A model generated the notes under the pieces. The model had not been told where the DNA came from. It made no database searches and saw only the letters and a list, made by a program, of their open reading frames with translations. A program made the position numbers and the translations under genes. A stretch of 29,511 nt of DNA, from NCBI GenBank assembly GCA_964652155.1, contig CAZZBK010000072.1, forward strand, positions 1-29,511, read 5' to 3'. Shown here piece after piece: positions 8,475 through 16,246 of the stretch (position 1 is its first letter; each line of letters begins with the position of its first letter). Origin of the DNA: CAZZBK01 sp964652155. GTDB lineage: Bacteria; Planctomycetota; Planctomycetia; Pirellulales; PNKZ01.

Positions 8475-10046
8475 ATGCCATTGCCGCCGCTCGATCCAAA
8501 GTTGCCGATAGTCGACTCGCCCCTGGTCGGCTTGACTGCGGTCGAGTTGGCCCGACGATTTCGCGACCGTGAGTCGTCGGCCGAGGAAATCGTCGCCGCG
8601 CATATCGAGCGCATCGAGGCGGTTGACCCGCATTTGAACGCCGTCGTCGTGCGCTGTTTTGAGCGCGCCCGGGCCACGGCTCGTGAACAGGACGAGCGTC
8701 GGCGCCGCGGTGAGTCGCTCGGTCCTTTGGCTGGCGTGCCGGTGACGATCAAGGAATGCTTTGATGTCGCGGGTCTGCCGACAACGATGGGCTTGGAGCA
8801 TTGGCGCGAGCGCGTGGCCGAGATCGATTCGCCGCTGGTCGCGCGGTTGCGAGCCGCCGGGGCGATCGTGCTCGGCAAGACCAATGTGCCGCAGCTCATG
8901 TTGCTGCACGAGACCGACAATCCGCTCTACGGTTGCACGCGACACCCATTGAGCGCGAACCGCTCTCCCGGCGGCAGCAGCGGTGGCGAAGCGGCAATCA
9001 TTACCGCGCTCGGGTCACCCTTGGGGCTGGGCAGCGATCTGGGCGGGAGCATCCGGCAGCCGGCACATGCCTGCGGCATTGCGGGACTCAAACCGACCGC
9101 GCAGCGCCTCAGCACGCTTGGCTGTCCGTCGGCGTTCGAGGGGCTCGAAGTCATGGGAGTACAGCCGGGACCGCTGGCCCGCTCGGTCGCCGATCTGAAT
9201 TTGGCCATGCAGGTGCTCGCGGCTCCAGGCTTGGAACAACTCGACCCGCAGGTGCCACCGGTCCCCTGGCCCGATATGAATCAAGTCGATGTCGCGAAGC
9301 TGCGGGTGGGTTACTGGAACGACGATGGCGTGTTTCGCGCCAGCCCCGCGATTCGCCGCGCGGTCGACGAGGCCGCGGCCGCATTGCAGCGCGCGGGCGT
9401 GACGGTCGAGCCCTTCTCGCCACCGCAACTCAAGGCTGCGGTGCGACTGTACTTTCGCATCATCAGTGCCGATGGCGGGCGTTATGCGCGAAGCTTACTG
9501 GCCGGCGGACGGCAGCAACCCCTCGTGGCTCGCTTGCTCAAGCTGGGCTCGCTCCCTCGTTGGGCTCGACCACCGCTGGCCAGCGTGTTGAGCGCCGTCG
9601 GTCAACGGGGCTTGGCCAACATGGTTCGCTCGACAGGGTTGAGCACGACCGACTCGTTCTGGCAACTGACCCGCGAGTGCCGAGCGTATATTCGTATCTT
9701 CCTCGAAGCCCTCGACGCGCATCGGTACGACGCGCTGCTCTGCCCGCCGCATGGACTCGTGGCGCTCACGCATGGTAGCTTCGGCTACTTGCCGAGCGCG
9801 GCCAGCTACGTGATGGTCCCCAACTTATTGGGCTTTCCGGCCGGGGTCGTGCCGTGGACAACGGTGCAACGGGGCGAAGAGAGCGACCGCCGCGCCAGTC
9901 ACGATTGGGTCGAGCGGGCCGCGCTGGCCGTCGAGGCCGACAGCGCTGGCCTGAGCGTGGGCGTGCAGCTCTTCGCGCGACCGTGGCGCGAAGACATCGT
10001 GCTGCGGCTGATGTCGCTCGTCGAGGAGTTGCAGCCGCAGGCTTGA
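8475..10046 (+). CDS. Amidase signature family enzyme (GatA-like)
   Basis: The 523-residue protein contains the complete Ser-cisSer-Lys triad of the amidase signature family: Lys93 in VTIKECFDV, Ser168 in SPGGSSGGE and Ser192 in GSDLGGSIR. The spacings of 75 and 24 residues are those of GatA. It hydrolyses a C-N amide bond; the substrate cannot be read. Features against true GatA are the absence of gatB/gatC nearby, the long divergent C-terminal half (about residues 260-480, LSTTDSFWQLTRECRAYI) and a closer resemblance to FAAH-like or aryl-acylamidase members. The start is ATG 8475, seven bases after the trpC stop, so it is probably cotranscribed with purH-trpC. The end lies only 13 bases from the convergent radical SAM gene, with no terminator visible between them. 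Confidence 0.9.
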   Translation: MPLPPLDPKLPIVDSPLVGLTAVELARRFRDRESSAEEIVAAHIERIEAVDPHLNAVVVRCFERARATAREQDERRRRGESLGPLAGVPVTIKECFDVAGLPTTMGLEHWRERVAEIDSPLVARLRAAGAIVLGKTNVPQLMLLHETDNPLYGCTRHPLSANRSPGGSSGGEAAIITALGSPLGLGSDLGGSIRQPAHACGIAGLKPTAQRLSTLGCPSAFEGLEVMGVQPGPLARSVADLNLAMQVLAAPGLEQLDPQVPPVPWPDMNQVDVAKLRVGYWNDDGVFRASPAIRRAVDEAAAALQRAGVTVEPFSPPQLKAAVRLYFRIISADGGRYARSLLAGGRQQPLVARLLKLGSLPRWARPPLASVLSAVGQRGLANMVRSTGLSTTDSFWQLTRECRAYIRIFLEALDAHRYDALLCPPHGLVALTHGSFGYLPSAASYVMVPNLLGFPAGVVPWTTVQRGEESDRRASHDWVERAALAVEADSAGLSVGVQLFARPWREDIVLRLMSLVEELQPQA

Positions 10047-10059
10047 TCTCTCCGCGCGG

Positions 10060-11550
10060 CTACTCGCCCACTCCCGCGACCGGGTGATGCACGTAGAGCG
10101 CGTCCTTGTCGATGATCGCCATGCCCGGATTCTCGGGCAATCGCATCGGATACTTCACGCTCTTGCTGTGCTCGGCTGCCTGGCGCGTAGGATTATAGAC
10201 CGAGTTGAACTTCCAGAGCATCCGCACAAAGTTGGTCTGCCCCTGGGCCAGCAGCCGGGCGCTGAGTGCGAACGTCTTGCTCAGCGCCGAGAACCCGAGG
10301 TGCTTGCGATTGAGCACCTGCTGGGTGCGGACCAGCTCCTCGTAGAACTCGCGCAGGGGCAAGGTCGTCGGCAACACGGCATGCTGCACGTCGAACAGTC
10401 GGTAGTCGCGCGTTGTGAACCGTCGCGACTCGGTCTGCCAGGTCTCGGTGCCCGGATACGGCGTGTTGACCGTGACGTGAACGATCTCGGGCACCGACAT
10501 GGCCCATTCGCGGAGCGTGGCGAACCGCTCGCGATCCCAAGACGTATCGGCGATGATGTTCACGGCAACGACGATACCCAGCGAGCGGGCAGCTTCGAGA
10601 GCCTCGAAATTCTTGCCGAGCGAGACTCGTTTGCGGAACTTTTTCAGCCCTTCGTCGTCGACCGCTTCGAGGCCGAGAAACATGTATTGCAACCCGAGCT
10701 TTCGCCAGCGGCGGAACACGTCGAGGTTGCGCAGCAGCACGTCGCCTCGTGTTTCGAGGTAATACTGTTTGCGAATGTGGCGGCGTTCCAGCTCATCGGC
10801 GATGGCGTGGCCATGCTCGGGATGAATAAAAGCCACGTCATCGACAATGAACACGCCGGGCTCGCGGATGCTCGCCATGTCTTCCGCCGCGCGCTCGGCG
10901 CTCACCTTGCGATAGCTGCGGCCATAGAAGGTCCAAGCGCTGCAAAAGGTACAGTCCCAGGGGCAGCCACGCGAGAATTCGATCGAGGCGCACGGGTCCA
11001 ACGAGCCGATGAAGTATTTTTTTCGTCGGGCGAGCAGATCACGGGCGGGCTGCAAGCCGTCGAGGTGCTGGATGAATTGCGGTGGCGGACCGACGCCGTC
11101 GAGCGTGACGACTCCGGGTAGCTTGTTGAGTTGCCGTCGATCATCGCGGGCCGCCTCGAGGAGCAGCGGCGTGACGGCCTCCCCTTCGCCGCGCACGACG
11201 CAGTCGATCGTCCCCTCGGCATGTTCGAGGATCTCGGCGGCCGTGAAACTGGCGCTATGTCCGCCGACAAACACGAGAGCCTCGGGCAACTGCTGTCGGA
11301 TGGCCTTGGCCAGATCGACGACCTCGGGGATGTTGGCGAGGTAGTTGAGGGAGAAGCCCACCGCTTCGGGTTGCCAGGTGCGCAAGAGTTGGAACAAGTC
11401 GTCGTGCCGCGCGGCCTGTAAATCGAGCAGCCGCACGTCATGCCCCGCGGCGCGTGCCGCCGCCGCCACCAATTCCAGCCCCAGTGGTTCGAGGCGCAGG
11501 TAGATTTCCGAGTACATCAGGGCACTCGGATGCACGAACAAAACTCTCAC
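10060..11550 (-). CDS. hpnR: B12-binding radical SAM protein, HpnR-like (hopanoid C-3 methylase)
   Basis: The 496-residue protein starts at GTG 11550, with GGGAG six bases upstream; the longer in-frame extension to 11679 lacks the family pattern. Residues 1-150 are a cobalamin-binding Rossmann domain (VLFVHPSALMYSEI, LRLEPLGLELVA, FVGGHSASFTA) without a clear DxHxxG motif. The radical SAM domain carries CX3CX2C at Cys196, Cys200 and Cys203 (SRGCPWDCTFCSAWTF), then FIVDDVAFIHPEHG, YYLETRGDVLLRN and MFLGLEAVDDEGL. The C-terminal region has VNTPYPGTETW, DYRLFDVQHAVLPT and FVRMLWKFNSVYNP. This whole pattern matches, from memory, HpnR of methanotrophs, which methylates the hopanoid A-ring at C-3 using SAM and cobalamin. 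No other early hopanoid gene is present in the window, so the substrate is inferred. A related B12-radical SAM methylase of another lipid is the alternative. Confidence 0.82.
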   Translation of the reverse strand: MRVLFVHPSALMYSEIYLRLEPLGLELVAAAARAAGHDVRLLDLQAARHDDLFQLLRTWQPEAVGFSLNYLANIPEVVDLAKAIRQQLPEALVFVGGHSASFTAAEILEHAEGTIDCVVRGEGEAVTPLLLEAARDDRRQLNKLPGVVTLDGVGPPPQFIQHLDGLQPARDLLARRKKYFIGSLDPCASIEFSRGCPWDCTFCSAWTFYGRSYRKVSAERAAEDMASIREPGVFIVDDVAFIHPEHGHAIADELERRHIRKQYYLETRGDVLLRNLDVFRRWRKLGLQYMFLGLEAVDDEGLKKFRKRVSLGKNFEALEAARSLGIVVAVNIIADTSWDRERFATLREWAMSVPEIVHVTVNTPYPGTETWQTESRRFTTRDYRLFDVQHAVLPTTLPLREFYEELVRTQQVLNRKHLGFSALSKTFALSARLLAQGQTNFVRMLWKFNSVYNPTRQAAEHSKSVKYPMRLPENPGMAIIDKDALYVHHPVAGVGE

Positions 11551-11751
11551 GCCAAACTCCCTTGATGCGCCGGGGTGAAAAACTCCGCGGGGGTACGCTC
11601 GGTCGATCGCGGAGCCATCGTAGCACAAGCGAGCATGGCCGAGACCGGCAATCCACCGTGTGCTAGCTGAGCCGACCATTTATTGAGTTGTTCTCGGCGC
11701 AACAATCGCCTATCCTCGATATGCAAAGTGGGGTCAACAAGGAGGTTGTCG

Positions 11752-12798
11752 TTGTCGCGCGTCTCGCTCATCTCCATCGTCATTCCCGCGTACAATGAGC
11801 AGGAAGTGCTGCCGTTGTTGCTCGCGCGTCTCGAACGGCTCATTCCGCGGTTGCCCAGCGCGTGCGAGGTGCTCATTGTCAACGATGGGAGCCGTGACGC
11901 GACGGGCGAGCTGCTCGCCGCGGCGACTCAACACTACACGTGGCTCAAGGTCGCGCAGCTCGCGCGCAATTTCGGACACGAGGCCGCCACCACGGTCGGG
12001 ACCGACTTGGCACTGGGGGACGTCGTGGTGGTCATGGACGCCGACCTGCAAGACCCGCCCGAGTTGGTGCTCGACATGCTCGCCAAGTTCGAGGAAGGTT
12101 ACGACGTTGTTTACGCGCAGCGCACTCGCCGCGATGGCGAGACGTGGCTCAAGCGCGTCACGGCCCAGGCGTTTTATGCGTTGATGCACAAGCTGCTGCA
12201 TCGCGACATGCCGGAAAACGTCAGCGATTTCCGCCTCATGAGCCGCGCCGTGGTCGACGCCTTCGCGCAATTGCGCGAGGAGCACCGATTTGTACGCGGG
12301 TTGATCGCCTGGCTTGGGTTCAAGCAAACGGCTGTCCAGTTCACACGCCCTGCCCGAGCGGCTGGGGTCACCAAGTATTCGCTGCTCAGGCTCTGCGGAG
12401 TCGCCTGGGAAGCGATCACGTCGTTCTCGTCGCTCCCCTTGCGGCTGGCTTATTATCTTGCTGCCGTTTGCGCCCTCGCCGGTGTTGTGCTGCTTGTGTA
12501 CACCTGTTGGCAGTGGATGAGTATGGGTGCCGAGCCGCCGATTTGGTCGTGGTTGTTGGCCGCGCAGTTATTGTTGAGCGCGGTCGTGCTCGGTGTGCTG
12601 GGGATCGTCGGCGACTACGTGGGACGCATGTACGATGAGCTCAAAGGTCGGCCCCTGTATATTGTACGCGAGTTGCTCAACTTTCCTGCGGGCCAACGAA
12701 ACGAGCGGCCGCGCAGTGTGCTGCCCCAGGACGCGACGAACGAGGGTGCTCTCGCGCCGCATGTTTTCGATCGTGCCCGGGTCCGCAAGCTCGGTTAA
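11752..12798 (+). CDS. Family 2 glycosyltransferase, GtrB/ArnC/DPM1-like, membrane-anchored
   Basis: The start is TTG 11752, chosen because GGAGG lies six bases upstream and the GT-A fold begins immediately after (SLISIVIPAYNEQEVLP). The 348-residue product has a GT-A domain to about residue 235 with VNDGSRDAT, the nucleotide/metal motif DADLQDPPE, SDFRLMSR and a GVTKYS lysine motif. Two C-terminal transmembrane helices follow (about residues 245-265 and 275-305). It ends with the GDYVGRMYDELKGRPLYIVRE motif typical of enzymes that transfer a sugar from an NDP donor to polyprenyl phosphate (GtrB, ArnC, dolichyl-phosphate mannose synthase). It acts at the inner face of the cytoplasmic membrane. 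It is divergent from the HpnR-like gene, 201 bases apart, and its stop overlaps that of the convergent oxidoreductase. Confidence 0.88.
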   Translation: MSRVSLISIVIPAYNEQEVLPLLLARLERLIPRLPSACEVLIVNDGSRDATGELLAAATQHYTWLKVAQLARNFGHEAATTVGTDLALGDVVVVMDADLQDPPELVLDMLAKFEEGYDVVYAQRTRRDGETWLKRVTAQAFYALMHKLLHRDMPENVSDFRLMSRAVVDAFAQLREEHRFVRGLIAWLGFKQTAVQFTRPARAAGVTKYSLLRLCGVAWEAITSFSSLPLRLAYYLAAVCALAGVVLLVYTCWQWMSMGAEPPIWSWLLAAQLLLSAVVLGVLGIVGDYVGRMYDELKGRPLYIVRELLNFPAGQRNERPRSVLPQDATNEGALAPHVFDRARVRKLG

Positions 12799-13805
12799 GG
12801 CGCTCCCGCGCGCGACATGCCGGCCGACTCGATAAGCGCGCGTTGCACGATCTGATCGTGCTCCAAAGAGTAGTCGGGCTGTTTCTGTCCCTGCACGACC
12901 GCCGCAAACTCGCGCAGGTCGGCAATCTGCAACGTCGCGGCCGGTAAGTCGAGTCGCTCCCAGCGGCCGCTCGCCGCGCTGTACACATCGAGCGGCTGCG
13001 TGGTCTGATTCGACAAATGTCCGCTGCCCAGGTGCGGGATGACCGCCGCCCCGAGCGTTCCGTACAGTTCGATCCGCCGCTGATCGGGTACGATTTCCAG
13101 GGCCGGTACTTCGACAATCCCCAGTCCCCGCTCGCACTCGAACCAGGCGACGCTGTTATCGACGAACGAGCCGCTTGCCGCGTGATGGTGGGCTAGCGCA
13201 CTCGACACACGCCGCGGCGGGCCCAAGAGCGCAACGAGAAAATCGATCAGGTGCCCGGCCATCTCGAAGTAAATGCCTCCGGCGTAGTGTCCCACTTCGG
13301 CCTCATTGCGCGCGTACTCGCGGAGGTCCTTGGGCAAGCGACCGCGAAACTCGTAGAGCTGGCCAAAGTCGCCACGCCGCGCGCGGGCCATGAGCTCGCG
13401 CACCGCCGACATGTAGCGGAACAAATAGATCAGTTGCAGGTGCAGACCGCGCTGCTGAGCGCTCGATGCGAGCCGCTCGAAGTCGGCCAGGTTGACCCCC
13501 GCGGGCTTTTCGAGCAGCACGCTATGGCCGGCCTCGATGGCCTGTTGTGCCAGCGCGATGTTTTCGAACACGCGCCCCTCGACCACCACACCGTCGAGCG
13601 GCTGCCTCAAGAGTTCCGCGGCGCTCGACACAAGCGGCAACGGACCGATGAGCGAGGCCCAGTCGCTTTGCCGCTGCGCGACGACGGCCGCGTCGGCGTC
13701 GTAACATGCGACGAGCTCGAATTCATCGCGATGCGCGGCGATCTGCCGGACGATGCCCGTGGCGTGGACGTGCCACATGCCTAACATTGCCAGCCGCAGC
13801 GGCAT
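12795..13805 (-). CDS. Gfo/Idh/MocA family oxidoreductase
   Basis: The 336-residue NAD(P)-dependent sugar dehydrogenase type protein starts at ATG 13805. It has an N-terminal Rossmann domain beginning LAMLGMWHVHATG (a GMWHVH form in place of the commoner GxGxxG), a DGVVVEG strand, the family hallmark EKP at 99-101 (LLEKPAGV) and a substrate-domain GHLID with His185 and Asp188. These domains reduce or oxidise sugars, inositols or related polyols; the substrate is not readable. It lies just downstream of the NagA-like gene on the same strand (17-base gap), so the two are probably cotranscribed and could act on the same amino-sugar or cell-wall sugar. Its TAA stop overlaps the TAA of the convergent glycosyltransferase gene within the bases TTAA. 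Confidence 0.9.
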   Translation of the reverse strand: MPLRLAMLGMWHVHATGIVRQIAAHRDEFELVACYDADAAVVAQRQSDWASLIGPLPLVSSAAELLRQPLDGVVVEGRVFENIALAQQAIEAGHSVLLEKPAGVNLADFERLASSAQQRGLHLQLIYLFRYMSAVRELMARARRGDFGQLYEFRGRLPKDLREYARNEAEVGHYAGGIYFEMAGHLIDFLVALLGPPRRVSSALAHHHAASGSFVDNSVAWFECERGLGIVEVPALEIVPDQRRIELYGTLGAAVIPHLGSGHLSNQTTQPLDVYSAASGRWERLDLPAATLQIADLREFAAVVQGQKQPDYSLEHDQIVQRALIESAGMSRAGAP

Positions 13806-13822
13806 CAGTGCGTCTCCTGAGA

Positions 13823-15022
13823 TTATGAGCGGGGCAACTCGAGGCCGTCGCGAAACACACGCTGCACGCGGTAATCGCGGTCGAGCACGACGATGTCGGC
13901 CCGCTTGCCGACCGTGAGGCTGCCGAGTGTCTGATCGACCCCCGCGATCCGTGCCGGCGTGAGGGTCGCCATCCGGACGACCTCGTGCAGCGGACAGCCG
14001 GTCAGGGTCAAGTAGGTGCGGAGCATGTGATCCATCCCCTCGACGCTCGAGGCCAAGGCCTTGCCGTCGGGCATCATGCCGACCCCGTCACGCTTGATGA
14101 GCGGCTCGCCACCGTCGAGCGGGCCGATCAGGTACGCGCCGTCGGGCATATCGAGCGCGCGATTCGCGTCGGTCACGAGCGCCACCTTGTCGGGGCCTTT
14201 GAGCTTGTGCGCCAACAGCAGCAAGCCGGCGTCGAGGTGTTTGCCGTCGGCGATCACCTCGGTCGTCAGTTCGTCGAAGTAGAACGTCGCCTCGAGCACG
14301 CCCCCTTGCATCGGATACATTTGCAACTGCCGCAGGCGTGTCTTGTCGCTCATGGCGCAGTACAGATGATCGACATGCCGCACGCCCCAGGCCACCGCCT
14401 CGGTCATACGATCGAAGGTGGCCCAGGAATGGCCGACGTTGGTCCGAATTCCGCGCCGCGTGCAGGCCCGCACAAAGCCTTCGGCCCCGTCCAGCTCGGG
14501 TGCCACGGTGCAGGTCACCAGCGCGTCGGCGTAGGCGAGGTACTGTTCGTACTCGGCCGCGATCGGAGCGCGGATCTCGCCGCCCGGGTGGGCTCCGCGG
14601 GCCTCATAGCGAAAGTAGGGGCCATAAAAGTGCGCCCCCAACACACGCGCGCCGGCCTCGTCGGGCTGTTTCATGAATTGCCGCGTCAGCTCCAGAGCCC
14701 GCAAGATTTGATCGTGCCGGGCCACGGTCGTCGTCACGGCGAGGCTGGTCGTGCCGTGACGAGCATGGGCCCGCAGCGCGGTGCTGAACGCTTCCGGAGT
14801 GCCGTCCATGAAATCGGCACCGCAGCCACCGTGGACGTGGACATCAATAAAGCCCGGCACGATATAGCCGTCGCCGGCATCGATGGTCGTCGTCGGTTGA
14901 TCTGCCGGGCTCCCCTCGCGGACCGACGTAATATAACCGTCAGTCACGTCGAGCGTGCCGACGTCACAAACGCGATCGCTCAATACGAGCCGACCGGTGA
15001 AACGGAGTTGGGGTGTGTTCAT
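13823..15022 (-). CDS. NagA-like amidohydrolase (N-acetylglucosamine-6-phosphate deacetylase family)
   Basis: The start ATG 15022 gives 399 residues; upstream in-frame codons run into a repeat element. The fold is the amidohydrolase TIM barrel with flanking beta-sandwich: PGFIDVHVHGG (His62, His64), NVGHSWATFD (His198), VDHLYCAMSD (His219), the catalytic acid in LVTDANRAL (Asp285) and C-terminal LGSLTVGKRADIVVLD. NagA enzymes deacetylate GlcNAc-6-P. In E. coli NagA the metal is bound by a Glu in HLEGP plus two His; here the segment reads AHFYGPYF, with Tyr133 in the Glu position, while the His ligands and Asp remain. The metal site or substrate may therefore differ from classical NagA, and I give no gene symbol. 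It is followed by a Gfo/Idh oxidoreductase 17 bases downstream. Confidence 0.85.
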   Translation of the reverse strand: MNTPQLRFTGRLVLSDRVCDVGTLDVTDGYITSVREGSPADQPTTTIDAGDGYIVPGFIDVHVHGGCGADFMDGTPEAFSTALRAHARHGTTSLAVTTTVARHDQILRALELTRQFMKQPDEAGARVLGAHFYGPYFRYEARGAHPGGEIRAPIAAEYEQYLAYADALVTCTVAPELDGAEGFVRACTRRGIRTNVGHSWATFDRMTEAVAWGVRHVDHLYCAMSDKTRLRQLQMYPMQGGVLEATFYFDELTTEVIADGKHLDAGLLLLAHKLKGPDKVALVTDANRALDMPDGAYLIGPLDGGEPLIKRDGVGMMPDGKALASSVEGMDHMLRTYLTLTGCPLHEVVRMATLTPARIAGVDQTLGSLTVGKRADIVVLDRDYRVQRVFRDGLELPRS

Positions 15023-15087
15023 GGCGCTGATCGTAAAGCGCCCTGAGAAGACGAACAATCCCCACCCGGGAGAAGGTGGTCGAAGAT

Positions 15088-15206
15088 AGGGTAGCCCCGA
15101 CAACTTGTTTGTCGGGGTCGCCGCAGGCGGCACGAGGCGCTGCTTTGGTAAGCTTCCGTATCTTCTTGTGGCTGCGCCACCCTGACAACAAGTTGTCAGG
15201 GCCACC
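15088..15206. repeat. Composite palindromic intergenic repeat
   Basis: The space between two divergent genes holds four nested hairpins: CCCCGACAA/TTGTCGGGG (15095-15117), GCCGC/GGC (about 15120), GTGGC/GCCAC (about 15168-15180) and CCCTGACAAC/GTTGTCAGGG (15180-15201). The two outer ones share the core ACAACTTGTT / ACAACAAGTTGT in opposite phase, so the element has terminal inverted-repeat-like ends of about 20 bases around a 60-base centre. This is the architecture of a REP/MITE-like mobile noncoding element. It abuts the start of the next gene. Confidence 0.7.
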
Positions 15207-15229
15207 CTTCCTCATTGCGGCAACTCGAA

Positions 15230-16147
15230 ATGTCGGCCATAGACAAGCCGGCGCTCCTCGTCGATCATGAAGCGTGTGAATCGCCCAACCGAGGAGCCGA
15301 GCCTGTGTGGCAAGTCCTGCTGCAGAATTGGATTCGTGAGCAAGTGCAAACTCAACTGCACGAGGCGGTCAGCGCGCAGGCCGAGTCGGCCGCGACACCG
15401 GCTCCGCCGCCGGTCGACGCCGACGTGGGGATCGTGTTCGCGCTGGGGATCGAGGCCGGCGGGCTGATCGACCGGCTCGATGGCGTGCTGGCGATCGAAA
15501 GCCCCTTGGGGGTCGTGCGACAAGGGGGCTGGAAGGGACAGCAAGTCGTGCTCATCGAAGGGGGCGTCGGCCGCGAGTGTGCCGCGCGCGCCACGGAGCA
15601 CTTGCTTGAAGGACACAAGCCCGACTGGATTATCTCGGCCGGTTTTGCAGGGGCTTTGCAGCCTGGCTTAAAGCGAAACGACATCGTGTTGGCGACACAG
15701 CTCGTCGAGCCCGGCGGCGGTCGCTGCTCGATCGATCTCAAGATGAGCCCGGACGAGGCGGCGAAGATGCCGGGCCTGCACCTGGGGACGTTGCTGACCG
15801 TGGACAGCATCGTCCGCACGTCCGCCGAGAAGCGTGCGCTTGGCGAGCAGCACGGAGCGCTGGCCGTCGACATGGAGACTTGGGCCGTGGCGCAGGTCTG
15901 CCGCGAACACAAGGTGCGGTTCCTCGCCGTGCGGGTGATTAGCGACACGGTCGAGGATGAGCTATCCGAGGATATCGAGCGGCTCGTGCGACAGAAGTCG
16001 CTCGGTCGACAGTTGGGGGCGGCCGCCGCCGCGCTCTGGCAACGCCCCGCGAGCATCAAAGATATGTGGCAGCTCAAGGAGACCGCGCTCGTGGCCAGCG
16101 ATCGGCTCGCCAAGTTCGTACTGGGCATGGTGAGCCAGTTGAAATGA
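15230..16147 (+). CDS. Nucleoside phosphorylase/nucleosidase, HpnG- or MTA/SAH-nucleosidase-like
   Basis: ATG 15230 gives 305 residues; no strong ribosome site is seen. About 60 N-terminal residues (to VDADVGIV) form an extra, low-complexity, Ala/Pro-rich region. The rest is the PNP_UDP_1 fold: VGIVFALGIEAGGL, LIEGGVGRE, IISAGFAGALQPGLKRNDIVLAT, LLTVDSIVRTSAEK, the substrate motif AVDMETWAVAQV and the catalytic Asp motif AVRVISDTVED. The C-terminal layout (VISDTVED, then RPASIKDMWQL and a final helix) resembles hopanoid-associated phosphorylase HpnG, which removes adenine from adenosylhopane. MTA/SAH nucleosidases share the same fold and also cleave SAH and 5'-deoxyadenosine. Both readings are compatible with the HpnR-like gene 3.7 kb away. 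I cannot choose between them by eye. Confidence 0.8.
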   Translation: MSAIDKPALLVDHEACESPNRGAEPVWQVLLQNWIREQVQTQLHEAVSAQAESAATPAPPPVDADVGIVFALGIEAGGLIDRLDGVLAIESPLGVVRQGGWKGQQVVLIEGGVGRECAARATEHLLEGHKPDWIISAGFAGALQPGLKRNDIVLATQLVEPGGGRCSIDLKMSPDEAAKMPGLHLGTLLTVDSIVRTSAEKRALGEQHGALAVDMETWAVAQVCREHKVRFLAVRVISDTVEDELSEDIERLVRQKSLGRQLGAAAAALWQRPASIKDMWQLKETALVASDRLAKFVLGMVSQLK

Positions 16148-16152
16148 TCTTA

Positions 16153-16226
16153 CCCCCAAGCCGGCGACTCCGTCGCCGTTGTCTGGGTGTGAGTCGCAGA
16201 GCGGCGGCCGAGCCGCCGGCTTGGGA
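16153..16226. repeat. Cloverleaf-like palindrome between convergent genes
   Basis: A 12-bp perfect inverted repeat CCCAAGCCGGCG (16155-16166) / CGCCGGCTTGGG (16214-16225) encloses two further hairpins, CGGCGA-CTCCG-TCGCCG and GGCGGC-CGA-GCCGCC. The result is a three-stem structure in the 99-base gap between two convergent genes. It could serve as a bidirectional terminator. The motif resembles dispersed planctomycete intergenic palindromes (from memory). Confidence 0.7.
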
Positions 16227-16246
16227 AGAGAAATGAATCGGCGCGG

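Noticed and set aside
8475..10046. True GatA subunit of the Glu-tRNA amidotransferase
   Set aside because: Triad spacing fits, but there is no gatB/gatC nearby and the C-terminal half diverges; kept as general amidase.
11551..11679. 43-codon N-terminal extension of the radical SAM protein
   Set aside because: Composition unlike the domain, and a GTG with a good ribosome site lies exactly at the family start.
13985..15046. 353-codon plus-strand frame over the NagA-like gene
   Set aside because: The minus strand carries a clear amidohydrolase with all-family motifs; this frame shows none.
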